Part shown: in pieces, positions 27,728 to 35,576 of the stretch
Position numbering within the stretch: the stretch's first letter is position 1
Layout of the letters: each line of letters begins with the position of its first letter
Assembly (NCBI GenBank): GCA_900314845.1
Contig: OMWV01000037.1
Location: 186,001-250,000 of the forward strand
Direction: 5' to 3'
From: an uncultured Eubacteriales bacterium
Lineage (GTDB): Bacteria > Bacillota > Clostridia > Lachnospirales > Lachnospiraceae
DNA length: 64,000 nt
Notes under the pieces: generated by a model
Seen by the model: only the letters and a program-made list of their open reading frames with translations
Told to the model about the DNA's origin: nothing
The model's database searches: none
Program-made: the position numbers and the translations under genes

Positions 27728-28552
27728 ATGGCTGGAATTATTCTGATAGCAGTAGTAGCTATTATAGCCGGCGTCCTTCTGTCGGTAGCATCCATTAAAT
27801 TTGCTGTACCTGTAGATGAACTTCAGGTAAAGATCAGAGAAGTCCTTCCGGGCGCAAACTGCGGTGCCTGCGGTTTCTCCGGATGCGACGGCTACGCAGA
27901 AGCTCTTGCATCCGGCAAGGCAGAACCGGGACTTTGCTCTCCCGGCGGAGCTGATGTGGCAGAGGAGTGCGGTGTACTTCTTGGCAAGTCAGTAGGAGCT
28001 ATGGAGAGAAGGGCAGCATTCGTACACTGCAATGGCGTATGCGGCAATACACCTTCCAAGTATGTATATGATGGTGTTGATACCTGTGAGGCTGCAAGCC
28101 TTATGTTCCAGGGCGACTCCTCCTGTGCGTTCGGATGCCTCGGCAAGGGAGACTGTGCCGCGGTCTGCCCTGAGAAGGCCATCATCATCCAGGACGGCCT
28201 TTCCATGATCGATCAGGACAAGTGCGTTGCCTGCGGACTCTGTGTAAAGACCTGTCCCAAGCACCTGATCGAGATCGTTCCTTACGGACACCTTACCCAT
28301 GTAATGTGCAGCAACAAGGAGAAGGGTGCTCAGGCCATGAAGGTCTGCAAGGTATCCTGTATCGGCTGCATGAAGTGCCAGAAGACATGTCAGCATGACG
28401 CGATTCATGTTACAAACTTCCTCGCTTCCATAGATTACACAAAGTGTGTAGACTGCGGCGAGTGTGCTGCTGTATGCCCTAAGAACGCGATAAGCAAGGG
28501 CGCGGTACAGGCAAAGCCTGCTGAGGAAACTCCCCAGACAGCTAACGCCTGA
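27728..28552 (+). CDS. rnfB: Rnf complex subunit B (polyferredoxin)
   Basis: RnfB (274 residues) accepts electrons from ferredoxin. It has one N-terminal membrane helix (about 3-22), the GANCGACGFSGCDGYAEAL Fe-S domain with a further cysteine, then several 4Fe-4S motifs: GCLGKGDCAAVCP, CVACGLCVKTCP, CIGCMKCQKTC and CVDCGECAAVCP. A Pro/Glu-rich tail ends the protein. TAGGAGGATAG precedes its ATG, and a strong terminator follows. Confidence 0.96.
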   Translation: MAGIILIAVVAIIAGVLLSVASIKFAVPVDELQVKIREVLPGANCGACGFSGCDGYAEALASGKAEPGLCSPGGADVAEECGVLLGKSVGAMERRAAFVHCNGVCGNTPSKYVYDGVDTCEAASLMFQGDSSCAFGCLGKGDCAAVCPEKAIIIQDGLSMIDQDKCVACGLCVKTCPKHLIEIVPYGHLTHVMCSNKEKGAQAMKVCKVSCIGCMKCQKTCQHDAIHVTNFLASIDYTKCVDCGECAAVCPKNAISKGAVQAKPAEETPQTANA

Positions 28553-28570
28553 GACATTTTCGTCATTCCT

Positions 28571-28602
28571 GCCGGGATCTTTTATCAGATCCCGGCTTTT
28601 TT
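28571..28602 (+). terminator. Terminator of the rnf operon
   Basis: GCCGGGATCT (28571-28580) pairs with AGATCCCGGC (28587-28596) around a six-base loop, followed by six Ts. Confidence 0.93.
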
Positions 28603-28790
28603 AATATGAGAGACCCTGAAAACCTTTGTTAAAAATACTATACTGCTTTGGATAACATCGAAATGTGTTTTCGCATCATTACTTGTCATTCTTGCCTAAA
28701 CAAAGAGTCCGGCAAAATTTTCACATGTATAATATTGACCTAGAATTTATAAAAAAACAGAAAATGAAGTGCAAATTTCATAATTTCACC

Positions 28791-28819
28791 TAGACAAAAA
28801 TTGCAATATATTTTATAAT
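28791..28819 (+). promoter_or_regulatory. Promoter of the dehydrogenase/acd/etf operon
   Basis: TAGACA (28791-28796), 17 bases, then TATAAT (28814-28819). The transcript would begin near 28826. Confidence 0.65.
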
Positions 28820-28839
28820 AAGCAAGTAGTAATGCGTGA

Positions 28840-28865
28840 GTTATAAGACTTGTGAATCTTATAAC
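28840..28865. promoter_or_regulatory. 9-bp inverted repeat in the dehydrogenase leader
   Basis: GTTATAAGA (28840-28848) and TCTTATAAC (28857-28865) are perfect complements with an 8-base spacer, just downstream of the promoter and before the AGAAGGAG ribosome site. It could be a repressor operator or an RNA hairpin; which one cannot be told from sequence. Confidence 0.5.
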
Positions 28866-28889
28866 AATCAGAGAAGGAGATTGGTATAT

Positions 28890-30335
28890 ATGAGTGGATA
28901 CAACAAGGTAACCCCTGAAATTATCGACCAGTTGAAAGCGGTTATTGCTCCTAACCGAGTACTCACAGGTGAGGACATCAACGATGATTTTACCCATGAC
29001 GAGATGTCCATCTACGGCAAGTCTACTCCTGAAGTCGTTATAGACGCAACGACTACAGAGGAAGTAGCAGCTGCTATGAAGATCGCTTATGACAACAATA
29101 TCCCTGTAACTCCCCGTGGCGCTGGTACAGGTCTTGTTGGAGCATGTGTTCCCCTGGCAGGAGGCATGGTCATCAACACTACAAAGATGAATCACATCCT
29201 TGGTTATGATCTGGACAACTTCGTAGTTCATGTTGAGTGCGGCGTTCTCCTGAATGATCTTGCAGAAGACTGCGTAAGCAGAGGACTTATGTATCCTCCC
29301 GATCCCGGTGAAAAGTTTGCGACTCTCGGCGGCAATGTTTCTACGAATGCCGGCGGTATGAGAGCATGTAAGTACGGCGCAACAAGAGAGTTCGTACGTG
29401 CAATGAAGGTTGTTCTCCCCACAGGTGAGATCGTTAACTTCGGAAGCACAGTTTCCAAGTCATCATCCGGTTATTCACTTCTTAACCTTATGATAGGTGC
29501 TGAAGGTACGCTGGGCATCATTACTGAGATCACACTCAAAGTTATCCCTGCACCCAGAGAAGTCATCTCCCTCGTTATTCCTTTCGAGAGCCTGGAAGAC
29601 TGTGTATCAACAGTTCCCAAGTTCAAGATCAACAAGCTCGATCCTCAGGCTCTTGAGTTCATGGAGAAAGCTATTGTTCAGAAGTCCGAGAGATATATCG
29701 GCAAGAGCGTTTACCCTCAGGTTCTCGACGGTGTAGAAGCAAACGCTTACCTGCTTGTTACATTCGACGGCAACAATATGGAGCAGCTTGAGAATATTAT
29801 TGAAGAGGCTTCCGAGATCGCTCTTGACAACGGAGCTATCGACGTACTTGTTGCTGATACCCCTGCAAAGATTAAAGATGCATGGGCAGCAAGAAGCTCC
29901 TTCCTTGAAGCGATCAAGGCAGAGACAAACTGGAAGGACGGACTTGAACTTCTCGATGAGAGTGATGTCGTTGTTCCTCTTAACAAGATTGCAGAGTATG
30001 TAGAATTTGTATATAAAGTAGGCAAAGAACTCGGCCTTACAGTTGAGAGCTTCGGTCATGCAGGTGACGGCAACCTTCATATTTACTCTATCGGCAATGA
30101 CAAGGTTTCCGTAGAAGAGTTCAAGGCTTCCGCTAAGAAGTTCTTCGATACCATTTATCCTAAGGCTACAGAGCTTGGCGGCCTTGTATCCGGTGAGCAT
30201 GCTATCGGTTCCGGTAAGCTTGACTATCTGGCTGAGTCCGTTGGCGAGACCCAGATGGAGATCATGCGCGGCATCAAGAAAGTATTTGATCCCAAGATGA
30301 TCCTCAATCCCGGAAAGGTTTGCTACAAGCTGTAA
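28890..30335 (+). CDS. FAD-linked 2-hydroxyacid dehydrogenase (GlcD/LctD type)
   Basis: A 481-residue FAD-binding PCMH/oxidase protein like glycolate oxidase GlcD and the lactate dehydrogenase LctD of acetogens. The FAD domain has PRGAGTGLVGACVPLAGG, MYPPDPGEKFATLGGNVSTNAGGMRACKYG-type sequence and GAEGTLGIITEITLKV. The C-terminal domain has ESFGHAGDGNLHIYS and SGEHAIGSGKLDYL. In Acetobacterium woodii the LctD enzyme works with EtfBA to couple lactate oxidation to NAD+ reduction at the cost of ferredoxin; etfB and etfA here lie in the same gene run. Lactate is the likeliest substrate, but glycolate or 2-hydroxyglutarate cannot be excluded. ATG 28890 follows AGAAGGAGATTGGTATAT. Confidence 0.85.
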   Translation: MSGYNKVTPEIIDQLKAVIAPNRVLTGEDINDDFTHDEMSIYGKSTPEVVIDATTTEEVAAAMKIAYDNNIPVTPRGAGTGLVGACVPLAGGMVINTTKMNHILGYDLDNFVVHVECGVLLNDLAEDCVSRGLMYPPDPGEKFATLGGNVSTNAGGMRACKYGATREFVRAMKVVLPTGEIVNFGSTVSKSSSGYSLLNLMIGAEGTLGIITEITLKVIPAPREVISLVIPFESLEDCVSTVPKFKINKLDPQALEFMEKAIVQKSERYIGKSVYPQVLDGVEANAYLLVTFDGNNMEQLENIIEEASEIALDNGAIDVLVADTPAKIKDAWAARSSFLEAIKAETNWKDGLELLDESDVVVPLNKIAEYVEFVYKVGKELGLTVESFGHAGDGNLHIYSIGNDKVSVEEFKASAKKFFDTIYPKATELGGLVSGEHAIGSGKLDYLAESVGETQMEIMRGIKKVFDPKMILNPGKVCYKL

Positions 30336-30355
30336 TATTATTCATTTGCTTATGT

Positions 30356-30383
30356 CTCCGCCGCGGAATGATCCGCAGCGGAG
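30356..30383 (+). promoter_or_regulatory. Intercistronic hairpin between dehydrogenase and acd
   Basis: CTCCGC-C-GCGGA (30356-30367) pairs with TCCGC-A-GCGGAG (30372-30383), 11 pairs with one C/A mismatch and an ATGA loop. No T-run follows, so it is probably not a terminator; mRNA processing or stability is possible. Confidence 0.5.
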
Positions 30384-30443
30384 CTTAGTGCAGAATTTTC
30401 TGCATTGCCATATAAACATTCATAATTATAGGAGGTATTATTT

Positions 30444-31595
30444 ATGAATTTTCATTTTTCAGAGGAAGAGCAGGATATCCTCGACGCATTACGTGACTAC
30501 TGCGAGAAGGAAGTAGGTCCTAAGGCTGCTGAGATCGATGAGGAAGAGAAGTTCCCCGAAGAAGCTCGTAAACAGCTCGGTGAGATGGGCTACATGGGAA
30601 TCTATTTCCCTGAAGAGTACGGCGGTGCCGGCCTCACATATCTTACTTACATCGCAGCTTGCGAGACGATCGCTGAGTACTGCGCAACAACATCCGTTGT
30701 TCTTTCTGCTCATGAGTCACTCTGTGCATGGCCTATTTACAAGTATGGTACAGAAGAGCAGAAGCAGAAGTATCTTGTTCCCCTGGCTTCAGGCGAGAAG
30801 CTTGGTGCTTTCGGTCTTACCGAGCCCGGTGCTGGTACTGATGCAGCAATGCAGAAGACTACAGCTACAGATGATGGCGATCACTGGACACTTAATGGTT
30901 CCAAGATCTTCATCACAAACGCTCACTATGCAGATATCTTCGTAATCTTCGCTATGACAGAGAAGGAAAAAGGAAACCATGGTATCTCAGCATTTATCGT
31001 TGAGAAGGGAACTCCCGGATTCTCCGTAAGCGGACATGAGAAGAAGATGGGTATCCGCGGTTCTTCAACATCAGAGCTTATCTTTGATGACTGCAAGATC
31101 CCTAAGGAAAACCTTCTTGGTGAGTACAACAAGGGCTTCAAGGTAGCTATGACAACACTTGACGGCGGCCGTATCGGTATCGCTGCACAGGCTGTTGGTA
31201 TTGCTCAGAGAGCTATCATCGATACTGTTAAGTATGACAAGCAGAGGATCCAGTTTGGTAAGCCGATCTGGAAGTTCCAGAATACACAGTTCCAGCTTGC
31301 TGATATGCAGACAAAGGTAGACGCAGCTCGTCTCCTTCTCTATCGTGCAGCACAGGCTAAGCAGGATGGCGAGCCTCATTCACATCTTGCAGCTATGGCT
31401 AAGCTCTTCGCAGCTGAGACTGCTTCTGATGTAACACGTCGCTGCTTACAGCTCATCGGTGGATTCGGTTACACACGTGACTATCCGTTCGAGCGTTACA
31501 TGCGTGATGCTAAGATCACTGAGATCTATGAGGGCACCAGCGAAGTTCAGCGTATGGTTATCTCTGGCTGGTTAGGCAACACAATCGAGGCTTAA
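30444..31595 (+). CDS. Acyl-CoA dehydrogenase (short-chain/butyryl type)
   Basis: A 383-residue flavin acyl-CoA dehydrogenase. Signatures include [70 protein letters not shown], and the C-terminal [13 protein letters not shown] with catalytic Glu363. With EtfBA directly downstream it could be the butyryl-CoA dehydrogenase of the bifurcating Bcd-Etf system. However, thiolase, hydroxybutyryl-CoA dehydrogenase and crotonase are absent from the window, so substrate chain length is an inference. GGAGG precedes ATG 30444. Confidence 0.87.
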   Translation: MNFHFSEEEQDILDALRDYCEKEVGPKAAEIDEEEKFPEEARKQLGEMGYMGIYFPEEYGGAGLTYLTYIAACETIAEYCATTSVVLSAHESLCAWPIYKYGTEEQKQKYLVPLASGEKLGAFGLTEPGAGTDAAMQKTTATDDGDHWTLNGSKIFITNAHYADIFVIFAMTEKEKGNHGISAFIVEKGTPGFSVSGHEKKMGIRGSSTSELIFDDCKIPKENLLGEYNKGFKVAMTTLDGGRIGIAAQAVGIAQRAIIDTVKYDKQRIQFGKPIWKFQNTQFQLADMQTKVDAARLLLYRAAQAKQDGEPHSHLAAMAKLFAAETASDVTRRCLQLIGGFGYTRDYPFERYMRDAKITEIYEGTSEVQRMVISGWLGNTIEA

Positions 31596-31623
31596 TCACT
31601 GCCGCTGCAATTAAATCATATTT

Positions 31624-31653
31624 ACAACTGGTGTGCTTCGCCACACCAGTTGT
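31624..31653 (+). promoter_or_regulatory. Perfect 12-bp hairpin between acd and etfB
   Basis: ACAACTGGTGTG (31624-31635) pairs fully with CACACCAGTTGT (31642-31653) around the loop CTTCGC. No T-run follows, so full termination is unlikely. It may set the ratio of acd to etf mRNA or protect a processed end. Confidence 0.6.
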
Positions 31654-31687
31654 CATATTAAAAGTTTTAGAAGGAGTGTAAGGCTAT

Positions 31688-32500
31688 ATGGAAATATTAG
31701 TTCTTATCAAACAGGTTCCAGATGATTCCGTTGATATTAAGCTTGATCCTGCTACTGGCGCACCTAAGCTTGACGGTGTTACACCGGTAACAAACGCATT
31801 CGATACCTATGCGCTTGAGATGGCAGCCAGATATAAGGAAGCTAACGGCGGTACAGTAACAGTTGCTACTATCGGCGATGACGCTGCAGTTTCATCTATA
31901 AAAGAATGCCTTGCAGTTGGTGCTGACAAGGGCTTCCTCATCAAGGATGATTCTTTCGCTGACTCCGATCCTACCGCAAAGGCTTATATCCTTTCAAAGG
32001 CTGTAGCTAAGCTCGAGGAGATCAATGGAGCAAAGTTTGACATTGTATTCTGCGGAAGAGAAGCAACAGATGTTGCGAATGGTGCTGTAGCTGTTAAGCT
32101 TGCTGCTGATCTGTGTGTAGGCGTTATGACAGATGTCATCGCAGTTGACCCCGCTGACGGCGGTGTTGATGTACAGCAGCAGACAGATACAGGTTACAAT
32201 GTGATCGGCCTTGCTACACCTTGTGTTGTTGCTGTTCAGAAGCCTGATTATGACCCCAGATATCCTACCATCAAGAATAAGATGAAGGCCAGAAAGGCAC
32301 AGGTTCCCGTTATCACTGCTGCAGATCTCGGTACTGAGGCAGATAAGGTCGGTGCTGCTGGTTCCCTTACAAAGGTTCTCGGTTTACATGAGCCTCCGAA
32401 GAGGGAAGCAGGTATTAAGATTGTTCCTACCAAAGAAGAACCTATTGCTGCTGTTGTAACACGCGCTGTCGGCATGATGGCAGAAGCAAAAGTACTTTAA
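31688..32500 (+). CDS. etfB: Electron transfer flavoprotein beta subunit
   Basis: EtfB (270 residues) has the start EILVLIKQVPDDSVDIKLDP, the nucleotide-binding AVGADKGFLI, FCGREATDVANGAVAVKLA, and the partner-recognition segment PTIKNKMKARKAQVPV. The sequence after the N-terminus reads VTPVTNAFDTYALE where many EtfB proteins have a shared NPxD motif, so it may belong to a distinct subgroup. Whether it bifurcates electrons cannot be decided by eye. Its partner etfA begins 19 bases after its stop. Confidence 0.93.
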   Translation: MEILVLIKQVPDDSVDIKLDPATGAPKLDGVTPVTNAFDTYALEMAARYKEANGGTVTVATIGDDAAVSSIKECLAVGADKGFLIKDDSFADSDPTAKAYILSKAVAKLEEINGAKFDIVFCGREATDVANGAVAVKLAADLCVGVMTDVIAVDPADGGVDVQQQTDTGYNVIGLATPCVVAVQKPDYDPRYPTIKNKMKARKAQVPVITAADLGTEADKVGAAGSLTKVLGLHEPPKREAGIKIVPTKEEPIAAVVTRAVGMMAEAKVL

Positions 32501-32519
32501 TTGAAGGAGGAATCATATC

Positions 32520-33485
32520 ATGGCTAAAGATATTCTTGTTGTAATTGAAGGCGCTGACGGAGCTCCCGCTGGTGTCAGCCTTGAGAATATAAACGCAGCT
32601 AAGACAGTAGCTGACGGAGCAAAGGTTATCGCTGTTTCCACATGTGAGAACTGCGCTAAGACTGCTATAGAGTATGGCGCTGACTGTGCTTATGTTATTG
32701 AAGGACCTCAGTTTGAGACATACAACGCTGATGTACTTGCAGATGCAGTAGCTCAGATCGCCGCAGAGGCAGATCCCGCTGCTATCCTCACTGCAGCTAC
32801 ACCCAAGGGCAAGGATCTTGTTCCCCGTCTTGCAGCAAAGCTCGGTGCTGGTTCTGTAAATGACGCTACAGGTCTTGAACTTGACGGTGATAAGATTAAG
32901 TTCTCCGTTCCCGTATACGGCGGCGGTATTATCTCTGATGTTGAGATCGAGTCTCCTGTTCAGGTCGCATCTATCAGAAGCGGTGCTTTCGCTAAGGCTG
33001 ATCCTGAGACAGGCAAGGCAGGCGAGATCGTTAAGAAGGCAATCACAGTTGCAGATGACGCTGTTAAGTTCCAGGTAAAAGACGCTGTAAATGAGATCAC
33101 AGAGTCTGTAAATCTTGAGGAAGCTGATGTCATCGTAACAGGCGGACGCGGCATGGGTTCCAAGGAGAACTACATGAAACTCCAGGAGCTTGCAGATCTT
33201 TTTGGCGGCGTTCTTGGATGCTCCAGACCTGTTTATGAGGAAGGCTGGATCAGCCGTGCTCATCAGGTAGGTCAGTCCGGTAAGATCGTAGCTCCCAACC
33301 TTTACTTTGCATTTGGTGTTTCCGGTGCTATCCAGCACATCGCTGGTATGGTTGGCTCCAAGTATATCGTAGCTGTAAACAAGGATGAGGAAGCTCCCAT
33401 CTTTGATGTAGCTGATATCGGTATCGTTGGCAATGCCAATGAAGTTCTTCCTCTTATGATCGAAGAGATCAAGAAATTTAAGTAA
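32520..33485 (+). CDS. etfA: Electron transfer flavoprotein alpha subunit
   Basis: EtfA (321 residues) carries the FAD-binding C-terminal domain: GGRGMGSKENYMKLQELADLFGG-type sequence, RPVYEEGWISRAHQVGQSGK, ASGAIQH-like FGVSGAIQHIAGM, and YIVAVNKDEEAPIFDVADIGIVGN. The N-terminus begins directly with DILVVIEGADG, so it lacks the extra ferredoxin domain found in LctC of Acetobacterium. A terminator follows. Confidence 0.95.
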   Translation: MAKDILVVIEGADGAPAGVSLENINAAKTVADGAKVIAVSTCENCAKTAIEYGADCAYVIEGPQFETYNADVLADAVAQIAAEADPAAILTAATPKGKDLVPRLAAKLGAGSVNDATGLELDGDKIKFSVPVYGGGIISDVEIESPVQVASIRSGAFAKADPETGKAGEIVKKAITVADDAVKFQVKDAVNEITESVNLEEADVIVTGGRGMGSKENYMKLQELADLFGGVLGCSRPVYEEGWISRAHQVGQSGKIVAPNLYFAFGVSGAIQHIAGMVGSKYIVAVNKDEEAPIFDVADIGIVGNANEVLPLMIEEIKKFK

Positions 33486-33517
33486 TCTTCTAAAACTCAT
33501 TTTAATATGAATTTATT

Positions 33518-33548
33518 CAGACCGCCTGATTAGGGGCGGTCTGTTTTT
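33518..33548 (+). terminator. Terminator after etfA
   Basis: CAGACCGCC (33518-33526) pairs with GGCGGTCTG (33535-33543), then five Ts. Confidence 0.9.
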
Positions 33549-33552
33549 CATA

Positions 33553-33581
33553 TTGACCGCATAGTGATTTTGTTTTACAAT
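33553..33581 (+). promoter_or_regulatory. Promoter before the zinc-ribbon membrane gene
   Basis: TTGACC (33553-33558), 17 bases, TACAAT (33576-33581). A small hairpin TCCGAA (33607-33612)/TTCGGA (33618-33623) lies in the leader. Confidence 0.6.
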
Positions 33582-33667
33582 AAATTATCACATGGTGCAG
33601 ACCTCATCCGAAGGCAGTTCGGACTTAGGATCCTGCGTATTCTTTTTCCCCGGAGGACGCGATTACT

Positions 33668-34075
33668 ATGAGAGACCGTTTCAGACAATTTATGATGGGA
33701 AGATATGGGAATGACCATCTGAATGGATTGATATTTGTCATTGCTCTTGTCTTTGTCGTATTGGATATCGTCCTGAAAAAGGATATCTTTCAGATAATCG
33801 CCCTGATATGCCTTGTCCTGATTTATTTCCGCATGTTCTCCCGAAATGTCGAGAAGAGATATGCCGAGAACCAGAAATTTCTGGGTCTGCTTGACAGAAT
33901 AAAGAGCATCTTCGTCAGGTCAGGCAGATCATCTTACGGAAAGAGGACAGAGGACAGACAGTATAAGATATATTCCTGTCCCAGATGCAGACAGAAGATC
34001 AGAGTCCCCAGGGGGAAGGGCCGGATCAGGATCAGATGCCCCAGATGCGGGAACTCATTCATTAAAAAGACTTGA
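33668..34075 (+). CDS. Small membrane protein with C-terminal zinc ribbon
   Basis: A 135-residue protein. Two adjacent hydrophobic segments (about 20-37 and 41-55) are followed by a basic, helical stretch and a C-terminal zinc-ribbon: CPRC near residue 103 and CPRC near 124, with a basic strand (IRVPRGKGRIRIR) between. Small zinc ribbons of this kind are common beside membrane segments in Lachnospiraceae-like genomes, but I know no function for it. CCGGAGGA precedes the ATG. It lies upstream of acpP. Confidence 0.75.
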   Translation: MRDRFRQFMMGRYGNDHLNGLIFVIALVFVVLDIVLKKDIFQIIALICLVLIYFRMFSRNVEKRYAENQKFLGLLDRIKSIFVRSGRSSYGKRTEDRQYKIYSCPRCRQKIRVPRGKGRIRIRCPRCGNSFIKKT

Positions 34076-34098
34076 TATTAATAAAAGGAGATACGATC

Positions 34099-34332
34099 AT
34101 GTTAGAAAAAATAAAAGAACTTCTTGCTGAGAAATTTGATATTGATGCATCTTCAATCACTGAGGAGACTGATTTCAAGAAGGATCTGGGGGCAGATTCA
34201 CTTGACCTTTTCGAGATGATCACGGATCTGGAAGACGAGTACAATATCACGATACCCGCGGAACAGCTTGAGAAGCTCGTTACCGTTCGTGACGTTATTG
34301 ATTATCTCAAGAGCGTCGGCATAGAAGGCTGA
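34099..34332 (+). CDS. acpP: Acyl carrier protein
   Basis: A 77-residue acyl carrier protein. The phosphopantetheine attachment serine lies in LGADSLDLFEMI (about residue 36), and EDEYNITIPAEQLEKLVTVRDVIDYL is typical. ATG 34099 follows AAAAGGAG with normal spacing; the upstream in-frame extension of nine codons crosses that site. No other fatty-acid gene is present, so whether it serves fatty-acid synthesis or another pathway is open. The next gene starts at its stop codon. Confidence 0.92.
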   Translation: MLEKIKELLAEKFDIDASSITEETDFKKDLGADSLDLFEMITDLEDEYNITIPAEQLEKLVTVRDVIDYLKSVGIEG

Positions 34333-35576
34333 TGATGGATCGAGGCATTATTACCCTGAAGAAGGGTGAAGGCCGTACCCTCAAGGCAGGCGGTCTCTGG
34401 GTTTATGACAATGAGATCGCATCCATGGAAGGCTGTACAGAAGACGGCGCCATCGTATCTGTACATGACTTTGACGAATATCCTATGGGGTGCGGCTTTA
34501 TCAATTCCAGGTCAAAGATCCGGGTCAGACTTCTTTCCCGCTCTGAGAATGTCAATATCGACAGAGAATTTTTCAGGAGGCGGCTTGAAGCAGCCTGGGA
34601 TTACAGAAAGAAAACCGTTGATATTTCTTCCTGCCGGATCGTATTCGGTGAGGCAGATCTTCTGCCAGGCCTTGTCATTGACAAGTATTCCGATGTCCTC
34701 GTCATCCAGATCTCTGCCCTTGGCATGGAGCAGTTCAAGCTCATGGCTGTCCAGGTCATGAAGGAAGTGCTCTTAGCCGATGGAATATGTGTCCGGGGCA
34801 TATTTGAGAGAAGTGACGGGAAGTATAGAAAGCAGGAGGGTCTCCCTGTGGTCAAAGATTTTATCACAGACCCTTTTGATACAATGGTTCCGATCTGCGA
34901 AAACGGCGTTCAGATGCTCGTGGATGTGAAGAACGGCCAGAAGACAGGATACTTCCTTGATCAGAAATATAACCGTCTGGCCATTCAGGAGCTGAGCAAG
35001 GGCATGACCGTTCTGGACTGTTTTACCCACACGGGATCCTTTGCCCTTAACGCGGCAAAAGGCGGGGCAGCGCACGTTACTGCTGTGGATGCCTCAGCAC
35101 TTGCCATCTCCCAGGCCCAGAAGAATGCCGGGCTGAATGAATTCGAAGATATCATTGATTTTCGAACTGCTGACGTGCTGGACCTTCTGCCGGAGCTTGA
35201 GAGAGAAGGCCGGAAGTATGACCTTGTCATTCTGGATCCCCCGGCATTTACAAAGTCAAGGAATTCCGTAAAACATGCCATGAAGGGCTACCGGGATATC
35301 AATATACGCGGCATGAAGCTTGTGAAAAATGGCGGCTTCCTGGCGACCTGCTCCTGCTCATCATTTATGACATATGAGCTTTTTACCAGGATGCTGCATC
35401 AGGCAGCTTCCTCCGCCCACAGGATCATCCGCCAGGTGCAGTACAGGACTCAGTCACCGGACCATCCCATACTCTGGTCCGCGGATGAATCTTATTATCT
35501 GAAGTTTTATATCCTGCAGATAACAGATCCCTTCCAGATCAGGAAAGAAGACAGTATGACCGGAGAAGACAGATGA
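34332..35576 (+). CDS. Class I SAM-dependent rRNA methyltransferase (RlmI type)
   Basis: A 414-residue RlmI-family enzyme, which methylates cytosine C5 in 23S rRNA. The N-terminal PUA domain (about 1-75) has LKKGEGRTLKAGGLWVYDNEI. A linking EEHEA-type domain has EADLLPGLVIDKY. The Rossmann domain has KTGYFLDQKYNR, VLDCFTHTGSFALNAAKGGA and the catalytic-region DLVILDPPAFTKSR, then LATCSCSSFMT. The specific rRNA position is inferred from family. It overlaps both acpP and the rhomboid gene. Confidence 0.9.
   Translation: MMDRGIITLKKGEGRTLKAGGLWVYDNEIASMEGCTEDGAIVSVHDFDEYPMGCGFINSRSKIRVRLLSRSENVNIDREFFRRRLEAAWDYRKKTVDISSCRIVFGEADLLPGLVIDKYSDVLVIQISALGMEQFKLMAVQVMKEVLLADGICVRGIFERSDGKYRKQEGLPVVKDFITDPFDTMVPICENGVQMLVDVKNGQKTGYFLDQKYNRLAIQELSKGMTVLDCFTHTGSFALNAAKGGAAHVTAVDASALAISQAQKNAGLNEFEDIIDFRTADVLDLLPELEREGRKYDLVILDPPAFTKSRNSVKHAMKGYRDINIRGMKLVKNGGFLATCSCSSFMTYELFTRMLHQAASSAHRIIRQVQYRTQSPDHPILWSADESYYLKFYILQITDPFQIRKEDSMTGEDR

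Larger units (their letters stand above)
28603..28889 (+). other. AT-rich intergenic region with promoter and inverted repeat
   Basis: No gene is visible in these 287 bases. It holds the promoter of the dehydrogenase operon (28791-28819) and a 9-bp inverted repeat in the leader (28840-28865). The part 28603-28790 is AT-rich, with nothing I can name. Confidence 0.6.

Noticed and set aside
28684-28760. Second promoter pair upstream of the dehydrogenase operon (TATAAT at 28728-28733; TTGACC at 28735)
   Set aside because: No partner box lies at a workable distance for either element.
32442-33500. 352-codon open frame on the minus strand
   Set aside because: Antisense to etfA. The long frame results from the biased codon use of that highly expressed gene.
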